The notes beneath the pieces were generated by a model. It worked only from the letters and a program-made list of their open reading frames with translations. It was not told where the DNA came from and did no database searches. The position numbers and the translations under genes are program-made. 64,000 nucleotides of DNA from DASRDB01 sp035652815. Lineage in GTDB: Bacteria > Chloroflexota > Ktedonobacteria > Ktedonobacterales > Ktedonobacteraceae. Of this stretch, positions 9,654 through 18,259 are shown in pieces; position 1 is the first letter of the stretch, and every line of letters starts with the position of its first letter. Location of the stretch: the NCBI GenBank assembly GCA_035652815.1, contig DASRDB010000009.1:316204-380203 (forward strand), written 5' to 3'.

Positions 9654-11399
9654 ATGCCACGCTGCGCCGACCTTGCTGATTGCGGCTACGATAACCGGGA
9701 GAGCGATTATTTTTGCCGGGCCTGTGCGCTCCCATTGCTCCATACGGCCCTGGCGGGCCGCTATGTGGTTGACGCCTTAATCAGTAAGGGTGGATACGCG
9801 GCAGTTTTTCGCGGCGTGGATCAAAACCTCTCGCGGCGCATTGCGATCAAGGTGCTGCTGCCCAGCAAGACGACGCCGAGCGAACAGGAGCATTTCCTGC
9901 GCGAAGCGCGCATCGCGGCGACCCTCGATCATCCCAATATCGCGCCCATTCTGGATTATGGCAAGGATGGCCCCAGCGTTTTTCTGGTGATGCCCCTCTA
10001 CACCGCCGGGTCGCTGCGCACGCGGCTGGCAAAAGCGAATGGGCCGCTTCCGGCACAGGAAACTACGCAGAATTTCCGGCAACTGGTGAGTGCCCTGCAC
10101 TACGCGCATACACGCCCGCGCCCGGTAATTCACCGCGACATCAAGCCGGAAAATATTCTCATTCATCAGGAAGACCGGCGGTTGGTCATCACGGATTTCG
10201 GCATTGCGCGCTCGCTGGAGCCGGGGGCACGTATCGGCAAAACCATTACTGTTCGCGGGACAGTGGGTTATATGGCACCCGAGCAGGCGAACGGGCTGGT
10301 TGATCCGCGCAGCGATCAATTTGGCTCGGCGGTGGTCTTGTACGAAATGCTGACCGGCTACCATCCTTTCGACGCAACGGGAAGCGGCCCCATTATGCCG
10401 CCCTCGTCGATCAATCCCGAACTGCCATCCGCGCTTGATGCTGTGATATCGCGCGCGCTTGCCCCGCGCCCCGAAGATCGCTTCGCCGATATGCTCGATT
10501 TTCTGCGCGCATTTGAGCAGGCAACGCGCCCGGCAGGAGGAGTTCATAACCCCATCACTCCACCTGTTGAGCAGCCGCCCATCATTCGCAGCGCGACCAA
10601 TCCCTCGCTGCCCGCTTTTTCGCAGGGGAAAGGGGATTCGACCGGACGGCAACCTGCTGTTCGCCCGCGTACCAGCGGCAGTGTGCGCGAGAAATGCCAG
10701 GAAGGCGACACGCTCCTACGCCAGCAGCAGTACTCGCAGGCGCTCGCCGCTTACGAAGAAGCCCTGCGCATGGACGAGCGCAACTTCCACGCCTGGAACG
10801 GCAAGGGAACCGCGCTCTATAACCAGGGAAACTACAAGAAGGCCTACGAAGCCTTTCAACACGCCACCGAGATCGACCCCAATAATCCGGTCGTCTGGGT
10901 CAGCGCCGGTCTCTCGCTCAATCGCCTGCAGCGTTACTCGCAGGCGCTGGTGCATTTCGAGCGTGCCCTCAGCATCGACCCGCAGTACGTGGCGGCCTGG
11001 AACGGCAAAGCTGACGCGCAACTCGACATGAATATGCCGGAGGAGGCCATTCGCTCCTACCAGCAATCGCTCTCCATCGACCCGCGCAGCTTCCAGGCCT
11101 GGAACGGTCTGGGCAATGCGCGTTCTTATCTGCGCGACTACGCGGGCGCGGTAGAAGCCTACAGCCAGGCCCTCATCATCAATCCGCGCAGCGTCGTGGC
11201 ATGGTGCAATAAAGCCGAGGCCCTGATGCGCGCAGGTCATACCCGCGCCGCGCTCGATGCGCTGAACGAGGCTACCGAACTGGATCGCAGCTACGCGCGC
11301 GCCTGGACGCTCAAGGCAGAAGCCTACGAATCGCAGGGCAACTACCAGGAGGCCCAGAAAGCGCGCAAGCGAGCCAGGCCCTGGGGCCTGCTCAACTAA
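9654..11399 (+). CDS. Soluble Ser/Thr protein kinase with zinc ribbon and TPRs
   Basis: 581 aa. Hanks-type protein kinase. Zinc ribbon cysteines are C4, C10, C21 and C24. The kinase domain (about 36-300) has catalytic Lys66 (IAIKVLL), the HRDIKPENILI loop with Asp162, DFG at 181 and GTVGYMAPEQA in the activation segment, so it should be active. No membrane segment is visible, unlike PASTA-type kinases. The C-terminus (about 345-575) holds about seven TPR units. The start is set by a strong GAGAGGAGAAGG site. Its 3' end overlaps the convergent permease gene by three bases (TAA and TAG sharing bases 11397-11398). It forms an apparent two-gene operon with the pseudokinase-like paralogue upstream, suggesting the two proteins act together (inference). 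Confidence 0.93.
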   Translation: MPRCADLADCGYDNRESDYFCRACALPLLHTALAGRYVVDALISKGGYAAVFRGVDQNLSRRIAIKVLLPSKTTPSEQEHFLREARIAATLDHPNIAPILDYGKDGPSVFLVMPLYTAGSLRTRLAKANGPLPAQETTQNFRQLVSALHYAHTRPRPVIHRDIKPENILIHQEDRRLVITDFGIARSLEPGARIGKTITVRGTVGYMAPEQANGLVDPRSDQFGSAVVLYEMLTGYHPFDATGSGPIMPPSSINPELPSALDAVISRALAPRPEDRFADMLDFLRAFEQATRPAGGVHNPITPPVEQPPIIRSATNPSLPAFSQGKGDSTGRQPAVRPRTSGSVREKCQEGDTLLRQQQYSQALAAYEEALRMDERNFHAWNGKGTALYNQGNYKKAYEAFQHATEIDPNNPVVWVSAGLSLNRLQRYSQALVHFERALSIDPQYVAAWNGKADAQLDMNMPEEAIRSYQQSLSIDPRSFQAWNGLGNARSYLRDYAGAVEAYSQALIINPRSVVAWCNKAEALMRAGHTRAALDALNEATELDRSYARAWTLKAEAYESQGNYQEAQKARKRARPWGLLN

Positions 11400-12499
11400 C
11401 CTGCGATACTGCGTCGCATCGCCAGTGTGCCCAGGAACAGTGTCACCAGCGCGGAAACCGCCAGCACCGCGATATCCAGGCCAAAGCGATCAGCCGAACT
11501 ATAGAAGATGGCCTGCTCAAGGGCGTGACGTCCGTAGGTGAGCGGGATGAAGGCGGCGATGTTTTGCAGCCAGTCCGGCTCGAAGGCCAGCACGCCGATG
11601 CCACCCGCCAGAAAGAACAGATAGATCGCCACGTTAATTGAAATGGCGATGACCACCTGCAAGCGTTGCAGGGCTGCGCCAATTGCCACTCCCAGACCCG
11701 CGCTGAACAGCGAAACGAGCGCGATGGTCAGCAGCGTTGTGAGCCAGTAGATGCCCTGCGGCTGCGTCCAACCGAGGATATCGCAGAGCAGCAAGACCAG
11801 CACCCCCAGGAAAAAGCTGATCGCAAAACCCGCGAGTACCTTGCCGACGATCAGCGCGGCGCGTGGCGTGGGAGAAAGCAACAACTCCTTGACCGTCTGG
11901 CTCTCCCACTCACGCGCCGTGGCGAGACCGCCGTTAATCAGCCCGCTGATGGTGAGCAGGAGGAGGATAGTTGGCAAGACGCTGTACTGGAAGAGTTCAA
12001 CATCGCGATGGCGTAAGTCCGTCTCGCGCATGGTGACAGCAATCGGACTCGCGTTGCCCTGAGCCGCGTAGAAATGGGTGATGGCGTCAGGCACCGAGCG
12101 GCGAATATCGTTGGTAAAATCCAGGTTGAGATTATTGACGGTGACATCGATGGGCGCGCTTTGATGCGCATCCACGCGCTGCGTGAAATCGGCGGGAATA
12201 GTGATGATGGCGACTACATCAACGTGTTCAAGCAGCACTTTCGCCTGGGCCGGAGTCGTATCGGTGATGCGGAACACGTCGGCGTTATGAAAAATCTGGG
12301 CCATCTGCTGTCCCTTCGCGCCTGAGTCCAGGTTGACTAGCGCGACCGGGCTGCGTCCAACGGCGGCAGCGCCAAGAGCACCCACGAGCAAAAAGCCGAG
12401 CGGGGGAACAATGGTTGCGCTGATATTGGCAGGCTGGCGCAGCCAGATACGAATATCCTTCAGCAGAATGACCCAGAGTGTACGGAAAAAGGTCAGCAT
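11396..12499 (-). CDS. ABC-2 type transporter permease (YbhR/YhgE-like)
   Basis: 367 aa from the preferred start. One of two half-permeases of a drug- or lipid-type exporter. It has an N-terminal membrane helix (about residues 22-42), a large extracytoplasmic domain (about 45-170) and five or six further helices in the C-terminal half, the usual YbhS/YbhR layout. The conserved ABC-2 segment EWESQTVKELLLSPTPR is present and matches EYEHLTIKELLLSPASR in the neighbouring permease. The start at 12499 (MLTFFRTLW) is chosen because AAGGAGCAAAAAC precedes it; the open frame extends upstream into the neighbouring gene. Last gene of the padR-MFS remnant-ATPase-permease-permease run. Substrate unknown. 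Confidence 0.9.
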   Translation of the reverse strand: MLTFFRTLWVILLKDIRIWLRQPANISATIVPPLGFLLVGALGAAAVGRSPVALVNLDSGAKGQQMAQIFHNADVFRITDTTPAQAKVLLEHVDVVAIITIPADFTQRVDAHQSAPIDVTVNNLNLDFTNDIRRSVPDAITHFYAAQGNASPIAVTMRETDLRHRDVELFQYSVLPTILLLLTISGLINGGLATAREWESQTVKELLLSPTPRAALIVGKVLAGFAISFFLGVLVLLLCDILGWTQPQGIYWLTTLLTIALVSLFSAGLGVAIGAALQRLQVVIAISINVAIYLFFLAGGIGVLAFEPDWLQNIAAFIPLTYGRHALEQAIFYSSADRFGLDIAVLAVSALVTLFLGTLAMRRSIAG

Positions 12500-12527
12500 G
12501 TTTTTGCTCCTTGAAGTCTTGATATTC

Positions 12528-13640
12528 TCAGTGCGCAATGTTGCTGCGCCGCAGGACAAACGCGGTCAGCAGAATCAGGGCAACCGCGTATGCAACCAGA
12601 ATCAAGACATTGGTTGCCAGGCCGTAGTCGTTCAGCACAAAGTTATGAAAGGCGTGCTGCTGCACCACAATCGCGTAGTAGAGCGGGAAAATCTGGGCCA
12701 GCACCTGAATGGCAGGTGTACTAAAAGAAATTGGCCCGAAAGCGCCACTCAAAAAGAATAGCGGAATTGCGGTGCCAAAGGCGAGGGCGATGACGGGCTG
12801 GCGCTGTTTGAGCAACGTTCCTAACAGCGTGCCAAAGGCAATGAAAATGACCAGGCAGAGCAGGCTAAAACCGATCACCTCACCCCAGTGAGCAGGCCAG
12901 ACCTGGATCACCACGATCAGCACGAATAGCACCACCACCACCGAGGCCAGACTCATCACAAACGCGCCCAGCATCTTGCCGACGATGATGGCCCAGCGAC
13001 TGGCAGGCGAGAGCAGCAGTTCCTTGATGGTGAGATGCTCATATTCGCGGGCCGTAGAGGTGCCAGATTGCAGAATGCCGCCCAGCGTCAGACCCACAAT
13101 CAGAATCGAAACCGTCAGGTAGGGAATATAGTCGGTATCCTGCGGCTGCAGGTCAATCTCGTGCGGAGTGATTGTAACCAGATTGGGGTAAGCCTTCGCG
13201 TAAAATGAGGTGATGGAGAGCGGCACAGCGCGGCGAATATCGTTGGTAAAATCGGTGTTCAGATTATTAATCTGCACGTCCACCTGTACGGGCTGGTTGT
13301 GCGAGACGCGAGCATCGAAGTCGGCAGGTATGGTGACAACCGCCACAATGCGTCCAGTCGTAATCAATTGCTCCGCCTCGCTCGCGCTGGCAATACGCAG
13401 GCGAAACGAGCGCGCGTGAGCCATCGCGTTATAAAATTGCTGCGCGTAGGGGCCAGTGTCGTTCATCACGACGGCTGTTGGAGCGGCGCTGCCAGCCAGG
13501 ACAAACAGGCTGAGTAGGATAAGGACGTTGACTGGCACGAAGACGCTCAGAATGGTGAAGACACGCTCGGTCAGCGCGCTTTGAATATCTTTGCGCATGC
13601 AGGCCCAGATGACGCGCAGGTCATAGCGAAAAGATGACAT
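12528..13640 (-). CDS. ABC-2 type transporter permease (YbhS/YhgE-like)
   Basis: 370 aa. Paralogue of the following permease with the same plan: an N-terminal helix (about 28-50), an extracytoplasmic domain containing NNLNTDFTNDIRRAVP (compare NNLNLDFTNDIRRSVP in the partner), then the C-terminal membrane block with EYEHLTIKELLLSPASR. The two permeases probably form a heterodimer with the ATPase encoded 15 bases upstream. It is co-transcribed with its neighbours. The exported compound cannot be told; PadR control suggests a toxic or phenolic compound, which is an inference. Confidence 0.9.
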   Translation of the reverse strand: MSSFRYDLRVIWACMRKDIQSALTERVFTILSVFVPVNVLILLSLFVLAGSAAPTAVVMNDTGPYAQQFYNAMAHARSFRLRIASASEAEQLITTGRIVAVVTIPADFDARVSHNQPVQVDVQINNLNTDFTNDIRRAVPLSITSFYAKAYPNLVTITPHEIDLQPQDTDYIPYLTVSILIVGLTLGGILQSGTSTAREYEHLTIKELLLSPASRWAIIVGKMLGAFVMSLASVVVVLFVLIVVIQVWPAHWGEVIGFSLLCLVIFIAFGTLLGTLLKQRQPVIALAFGTAIPLFFLSGAFGPISFSTPAIQVLAQIFPLYYAIVVQQHAFHNFVLNDYGLATNVLILVAYAVALILLTAFVLRRSNIAH

Positions 13641-13655
13641 CTGTTTTCTCCCTTG

Positions 13656-14639
13656 CTAATCACGCAGCGCGGTTCCGGTCAGCAGTAAGAAGATTTCATC
13701 GAGGTTGGGTTCGCGAATAGCGATATCGCGAATGCCGTTGTGCTGCGAAAGGATGTTAATCACCTGCGCAACAACGTTGTTGATGCCCTCAGTAGTAATT
13801 TTCAGGTTCGTGCCATCCTGGGTGACGCCCGTTACTCCCTCGAAGGCGCGTATCTCCTCAACGGCCTGGCTGGGCTGCTCGGTCTCCACTTCGATCACGC
13901 TACCGCCGTATTGCTGCTTGAGGTGCTGCGGCGTATCAACGGCGATCAGCTTGCCGTGATCGATGATGGCAAGGCGCTCGCAGAGGGCCTGCGCTTCCTC
14001 AAGGTAGTTGGTGGTAATCAGAACGGTCTTGCCCTGGTCGCGCAGGGAAAGAATGTAGTCCCAGATGGCGCGGCGGGCCTGCACATCAACGCCCAGTGTT
14101 GGCTCGTCGAGGTAGATAAGCTGCGGATCGTGCAGCAGGGCGCGGGCCAGCGCCAGACGCCGCTTCATGCCGCCGGAAAACGTGCCGACGCGCGAGTCTT
14201 TGCGGTCAAGCAACTGCACGAGGTCGAGCAATTTCGTGATGCGCTCTTTCTTCTCGCGGCGGGGAATGCCGAAGAGGTCGGCGTGAAAATCCATATTCGT
14301 CCAGGCGGAGAGTTCTTCATACAGCGCAGTTTCCTGCGGCACCGAGCCGAGAATCTGGCGCACCTTGCGGGGCTCGCTGTGGACATTGAAGCCCATGACA
14401 TGCACTTCCCCGCTCGTGGGTTTGCTCAGCCCGCTCAACATGTTAATGGTGGTCGTCTTGCCCGAACCATTCGGCCCGAGCAGGCCAAAAATTTCGCCCT
14501 GTCGTACCGTAAGCGAAAGATGATCGACGGCCTTGAATGAGCCAAAGTGCTTGCAAAGGTCTTTCATCTCGATGGCCGGAACGTTTTGTTCAGCCTGCGT
14601 ACCTGAGACAGATACTCCATGCATTACCTGTTCAGACAT
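13656..14639 (-). CDS. ABC transporter ATP-binding protein (DrrA/CcmA-like)
   Basis: 327 aa. Powers the two downstream ABC-2 permeases at the inner face of the membrane. Walker A is GPNGSGKTTTINML (about residues 54-67), the signature is TFSGGMKRRLALARAL, Walker B is LIYLDEPTLGVD, and the H-loop region is ILITTNYLEEAQ. A C-terminal DUF4162-like extension of about 90 residues follows, as in drug exporters of the DrrA type. The start is supported by GAGGAAACGCTTT before the ATG. It follows the MFS remnant gene by about 85 bases on the same strand. Confidence 0.94.
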   Translation of the reverse strand: MSEQVMHGVSVSGTQAEQNVPAIEMKDLCKHFGSFKAVDHLSLTVRQGEIFGLLGPNGSGKTTTINMLSGLSKPTSGEVHVMGFNVHSEPRKVRQILGSVPQETALYEELSAWTNMDFHADLFGIPRREKKERITKLLDLVQLLDRKDSRVGTFSGGMKRRLALARALLHDPQLIYLDEPTLGVDVQARRAIWDYILSLRDQGKTVLITTNYLEEAQALCERLAIIDHGKLIAVDTPQHLKQQYGGSVIEVETEQPSQAVEEIRAFEGVTGVTQDGTNLKITTEGINNVVAQVINILSQHNGIRDIAIREPNLDEIFLLLTGTALRD

Positions 14640-14723
14640 AAAGCGTTTCCTCTTTTTTGCTTGCTATATGCTGCCTGGTTGTGCCTAAAGCAGCACAACC
14701 AGGCAATGCGAATATGCTGTGTA

Positions 14724-15245
14724 CTACAAAGCGGCTGCGACACTTGCCTCATCGCTGGCTTCTCGCTGTTGCTCAATGCCAGGAGATTTGCGGCGAACAA
14801 TAAAGGTCAGAAGCGCCAGAATAAAGCCGGCGACCGCCATAATAGCCGAGGCGATCCAGGTCGTAGTGAAAGCCTGCACAACCGCCTTTTTGAATTCGGC
14901 AGCAATCTTGTTGCCCAGCTCTTGCAAAGCGGCTCGCGCCTGCGCCCGGTACTGTGGGGGCGCATTATTGGCGAACTGCGTCAGGTCATACTGCTGAGGC
15001 TGAAGCTGGCTGCTGTTCGCATTCACACTCGCCTGTTGCAGGCCGCGAATAATGAACGGGCGAAACTGCGCGGGAATAGCGGTATCGTGCTGCACAATCG
15101 TAATGGCATTGGACTGCATATTGGGGATAGCAATATTAACGATGGTGACATCGAGCGAGAGCAACACCAGCCAGGGATTGGCAGGCTTGCCGCGCACCAT
15201 ATAAACCGGAGCATTAGTCTCTTTAGTGATAGTTTCTTGTGACAT
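14724..15245 (-). CDS. Internally deleted DHA2-family MFS transporter remnant
   Basis: 173 aa, against about 500 aa for a normal 14-helix EmrB/QacA transporter. The N-terminus NPWLVLLSLDVTIVNIAIPN looks like the family's TM1 region (the D1-type motif LDxTIVNVALP) with part of the helix lost. The C-terminus TWIASAIMAVAGFILALLTF plus a basic tail looks like the last helix. Everything between is absent; what remains is an about 80-residue polar stretch resembling the final periplasmic loop. The open frame is intact and has a good site (AAAGGAGTCTCATATC), so it is probably translated, but as a transporter it should be dead. It sits 47 bases after padR and before the ABC exporter genes. A small accessory protein that merely resembles MFS ends is the alternative. 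Confidence 0.65.
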   Translation of the reverse strand: MSQETITKETNAPVYMVRGKPANPWLVLLSLDVTIVNIAIPNMQSNAITIVQHDTAIPAQFRPFIIRGLQQASVNANSSQLQPQQYDLTQFANNAPPQYRAQARAALQELGNKIAAEFKKAVVQAFTTTWIASAIMAVAGFILALLTFIVRRKSPGIEQQREASDEASVAAAL

Positions 15246-15292
15246 GATATGAGACTCCTTTCAACAATATGGGAGTAACAATTGTATAGACT

Positions 15293-15883
15293 TTAAAGAG
15301 CTTCAGATGTGGTATGTTCACTGGCCTCGATGCGGAGCATTTCTTTTTCACGCAATTCGCGCGCCCATTGGGCCTCGTGCAACCATTGGTCAGCGCGATG
15401 GCGCATTACTTCCAGCGTGGCCTCGTACTGATAGGTACTCACCGAGTATTCCCTACCCTTTTTTTCATAATCCTCGGCCTCAGCAACCAGGTGGAGTACG
15501 TGCGCCTGGCAATAATTGATATAGTGGTCGATCAGGTAAAGGCGTTCGCCGGATTTGAGAAATTCAAGCACCGCTACCTTCTGCAAAAACAGCTTCTGAT
15601 AGTCACCTGGGTTCGAGGTCGTATCCATCATCAAATCATGAAAGCGTTTGCGTCCTTCTTCCGTGATCTGATATTGGCGTTGCGTCCTTTCCCCTTTCCT
15701 GGTCTGAGTAGCATCAATATAGGTCGCAATCAAACCTTCCTGCTCTAACTTCGACAGCAAGGGATATAAGCGGCCATTACTAACCTTCGCGTAAGGGCCA
15801 ATGATATCATTGATAATTTTCGCGATGAGATAGCCATGCATAGGGTATCTCATCAACAATGAGAGAATGATCAATTCGTACAT
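15293..15883 (-). CDS. PadR family transcriptional regulator
   Basis: 196 aa. Winged-helix repressor, probably of its own operon with the downstream exporter genes. The N-terminal PadR domain (about 1-90) shows ILSLLMRYPMHGYLIAKIIN and SNGRLYPLLSKLEQEGLI, followed by the wing RQYQITEEGRKRF. The C-terminal half (about 95-180) is helical, as in the Vir_act_alpha_C dimerisation domain. A promoter with overlapping palindromes lies directly upstream, which fits autorepression relieved by an exported ligand. The ligand is unknown. Confidence 0.93.
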   Translation of the reverse strand: MYELIILSLLMRYPMHGYLIAKIINDIIGPYAKVSNGRLYPLLSKLEQEGLIATYIDATQTRKGERTQRQYQITEEGRKRFHDLMMDTTSNPGDYQKLFLQKVAVLEFLKSGERLYLIDHYINYCQAHVLHLVAEAEDYEKKGREYSVSTYQYEATLEVMRHRADQWLHEAQWARELREKEMLRIEASEHTTSEAL

Positions 15884-15921
15884 GTATCTCCCTCTGGCTT
15901 TTCAGCATTGAACTGTTACAA

Positions 15922-15939
15922 TGACATGTCACTATGACT
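15922..15939. promoter_or_regulatory. Candidate PadR operator: overlapping palindromes
   Basis: TGACATGTCA (15922-15931) is a perfect palindrome and overlaps GTCA-CTA-TGAC (15929-15939). Both lie just downstream of the -10 box of the padR promoter, around the expected transcription start. The assignment is by position and symmetry only. Confidence 0.45.
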
Positions 15940-15940
15940 T

Positions 15941-15969
15941 AGTATGCAGTAAAAAAACTCGTTTGTCAA
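15941..15969 (-). promoter_or_regulatory. Sigma-70 type promoter of the padR operon
   Basis: Read on the minus strand: TTGACA (15969-15964), a 17-base spacer containing a T-run, and CATACT (15946-15941). The padR start codon is about 58 bases downstream. Confidence 0.65.
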
Positions 15970-16018
15970 GTGTATTTTACTGGATCATTGGTAAATAATA
16001 TTAAATTCAAGAAAAATT

Positions 16019-17188
16019 TTACTCGTCTCCATTCATGCGCTGCAAACGATGCATGTAGCGCTGGCGTAAGGAATCGGAAAGAGGTTTTCCTGTGCCATGA
16101 TGGCGGAGCAAGACGATTTCGGACATAATGGCAAGCGCAATCTCTTCGGGAGTCGACCCGCCGAGGTCAAGGCCAATCGGCGCGTGAACACGCGCTAGCT
16201 TCTCAGCGGAGACGCCCTCCTCATGAAGGAGCTTGAAAACGGCCCAGACACGGCGCTGGCTGCCGATCATGCCGATATAAGCGGCAGGGGAGTCGATGAT
16301 GGCGCGCAGGCCCTGCACATCATGAGCGTGCGCTCGCGTGACTAGAACGATATGCGTGCGAGGGGTGATAGGATAGTTGCGCAAGGTCACTTCAATATCG
16401 CCAACAAGCACCTGTTTCGCGCCCGGAAAACGCTCGCGATTGGCAAACGAAGGGCGATCATCGGTGACGCTGACCGAAAACTTCATAATCGAGGCCAGCG
16501 CGGCGAGCGGTACAGCGATATGTCCGGCCCCGGCAATGAGCAAGACAGGCGGCGGCACAAATGGCTCGATGAAGAGTTCAGCCCAGGTCGAGCTTGCTTC
16601 CTGGCTTTCAATTCGCTCGACGTGCGGTTTGCCAGCGACAATAGCCCGCTGAGCTGCTTCTACCAGCTTTTGAGAGAGGTTAGCGGGCGCGCCGGGAAGC
16701 TCCAGCGAGCCAAGCAATTCGCCAGATTCATGGACGAGCATCTGCTGGCCGGTGGAAGCGCGCCAGGAGCCACCCGCCGCGATCACTGTCACAAGAACGG
16801 CGGCGCGTTCGCTTTCCAGCGCCTGTGCGATAGCTTCCGCGAAGGCACGCATATCTGGTTGTCCTGGCTGTGACGTGGCTCGCCAGGGCTGAACAAAGAC
16901 ATCGAAAATGCCGCCGCACACGCCCTGGCTCTCCATAGCGATCTCTTCCGTCAGATCAACCGAGACGGTGGTTGGACGCAATGTATCAATGACATTGAGC
17001 GCGCTGCGCCATACTTCAGCCTCGCCACAGCCGCCGCCAACCGTGCCGCTAATCGTGCCAGCGCGGTCTACCAGCATCTTCGCCCCAACCTCACGCGGCA
17101 CAGAGCCTTTGCGTTTGACGACCGTTGCCATCGCCACCGTTTCGCCAGCATTCAGTTTTTGGAGCAGTTCTTGAAAAAAGTCCTGCAC
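16019..17188 (-). CDS. XdhC/CoxI family molybdoenzyme maturation protein
   Basis: 389 aa. Members bind molybdenum cofactor and help its sulfuration and insertion into xanthine dehydrogenase or CO dehydrogenase type enzymes in the cytosol. The N-terminal XdhC_CoxI domain (about 10-80) has KGSVPREVGAKMLV and TVGGGCGEAEVW. The C-terminal Rossmann domain (about 215-375) has LIAGAGHIAVPLAALA, TDDRPSFANRERFPGA, AYIGMIGSQRR and PIGLDLGGSTPEEIALAI. No molybdo-hydroxylase subunit is encoded in this window, so the client enzyme is elsewhere. The stop lies only about 135 bases from padR and the gene appears to be transcribed alone. Confidence 0.92.
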   Translation of the reverse strand: MQDFFQELLQKLNAGETVAMATVVKRKGSVPREVGAKMLVDRAGTISGTVGGGCGEAEVWRSALNVIDTLRPTTVSVDLTEEIAMESQGVCGGIFDVFVQPWRATSQPGQPDMRAFAEAIAQALESERAAVLVTVIAAGGSWRASTGQQMLVHESGELLGSLELPGAPANLSQKLVEAAQRAIVAGKPHVERIESQEASSTWAELFIEPFVPPPVLLIAGAGHIAVPLAALASIMKFSVSVTDDRPSFANRERFPGAKQVLVGDIEVTLRNYPITPRTHIVLVTRAHAHDVQGLRAIIDSPAAYIGMIGSQRRVWAVFKLLHEEGVSAEKLARVHAPIGLDLGGSTPEEIALAIMSEIVLLRHHGTGKPLSDSLRQRYMHRLQRMNGDE

Positions 17189-17325
17189 GTGTCTATTTCC
17201 TGGAAAAGTAATTCTTGTTCATGTCCTTTATAATAGCAGCTAACTACGTTAGCATACAATTTGTTCCACTGGGTGGAGTACAACTCATTTTTTTACCGGC
17301 GACAGGTAGGCTCTGGCCAGCAACA

Positions 17326-17414
17326 GGGGAAACCGGAAGCCACCCGCAAGAGATGGCTCTACAGGCGGCACCATATTGTAGAGCCATCTCTTGCGGGTGG
17401 CTTCCGGTTTCCCC
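17326..17414. repeat. Palindromic repeat with 38-base perfect arms
   Basis: Arms 17326-17363 and 17377-17414 are perfect inverted copies around a 13-base loop. The arm contains CCACCCGCAAGAGATGGCTC, similar in plan to the family B arms (ACACCCGCAAGGGGATGTC). It fills the space between the exporter operon end and the xdhC-like gene. Confidence 0.85.
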
Positions 17415-17449
17415 ACGCGAGCGGGTAGCTTCCAAAAACGCTCCTTTTC

Positions 17450-18253
17450 TCAATTCTGCATTCCCAGCAGATTCCCGCTCTCATATCTGCGCAGGCCAAG
17501 CTGGAAGATGCCGAACGCTACCGCGACAATCAAGGCGGTAAAGCCGAGCATGATAGCGAACAGGGGCAGGGCGAATTGCTTGAGCAACTGCAAGGGAATG
17601 AACGAGATGAAACCTGCCGGAATTACCGTGAACAGCACCAGCCTGACAATACCGGTAAAGATGTTCATGGGATAGGTGCTAAAATTGACCAATGCCCCAA
17701 ACATTTGCTGCGTCAGGCCTTCGGTATTACCCAGAAAGAAGGCCAGCGAACCCAGGATAACTATAAAGGCTGCGAAGATCAGCGCAACCAGCAGTGCGAG
17801 CAGCAGGAAGAGCGCAAACTGCCAGAAGCCGGGATGCAGTAGCAAGAGATACGCTCCCAGCGCGAACAGCACATCGCCCAGAGCGGTTGCGTCAGTGGCC
17901 GAGATGCAGACGTGCAAGAGGGTATTGCGAGGCATACCCAGGTAGGCATCCAGCCCCCCGTTCATAATCAGGGCCGCCAGCCGGGGCGCGTTGCCGAAGA
18001 CGCTCATACCGATGCCGAATCCGCAGGCAGCAACCGCCCAGATGACTACAATATCTGTATTCTGCCAGCCATGCACCAGCGGGAACTGGTGAAAGTACGA
18101 CCACCAGAAAAAGAGCCAGAGCATGTCATTGGCTGCCATCGAAATCACCTGCACGACGAAGGCAGCGCGGTATTCCATTGCCGCCTGCACATTGGCCACC
18201 AGGTAGGTCCAGATGAAACGGGGCGTACTTGCCATCAACTTGAGAAATTTCAT
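17450..18253 (-). CDS. ABC-2 family exporter permease, second subunit
   Basis: 267 aa with about six hydrophobic segments and little soluble sequence, resembling the COG3694 group of ABC-2 permeases that pair with COG4587-type permeases and COG4586-type ATPases. Residues such as NIFTGIVRLVLFTVIPAGFI near positions 195-215 fit the conserved C-terminal part of this group. It starts seven bases after the stop of the upstream permease gene and is the last gene of the three-gene operon. Substrate unknown. Confidence 0.88.
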   Translation of the reverse strand: MKFLKLMASTPRFIWTYLVANVQAAMEYRAAFVVQVISMAANDMLWLFFWWSYFHQFPLVHGWQNTDIVVIWAVAACGFGIGMSVFGNAPRLAALIMNGGLDAYLGMPRNTLLHVCISATDATALGDVLFALGAYLLLLHPGFWQFALFLLLALLVALIFAAFIVILGSLAFFLGNTEGLTQQMFGALVNFSTYPMNIFTGIVRLVLFTVIPAGFISFIPLQLLKQFALPLFAIMLGFTALIVAVAFGIFQLGLRRYESGNLLGMQN

Positions 18254-18259
18254 GTGTTT

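Noticed and set aside
9777..10652. 291-codon minus-strand frame
   Set aside because: Antisense to the kinase domain; no recognisable motifs.
13740..14540. 266-codon plus-strand frame
   Set aside because: Antisense to the ABC ATPase with all its motifs; no support of its own.
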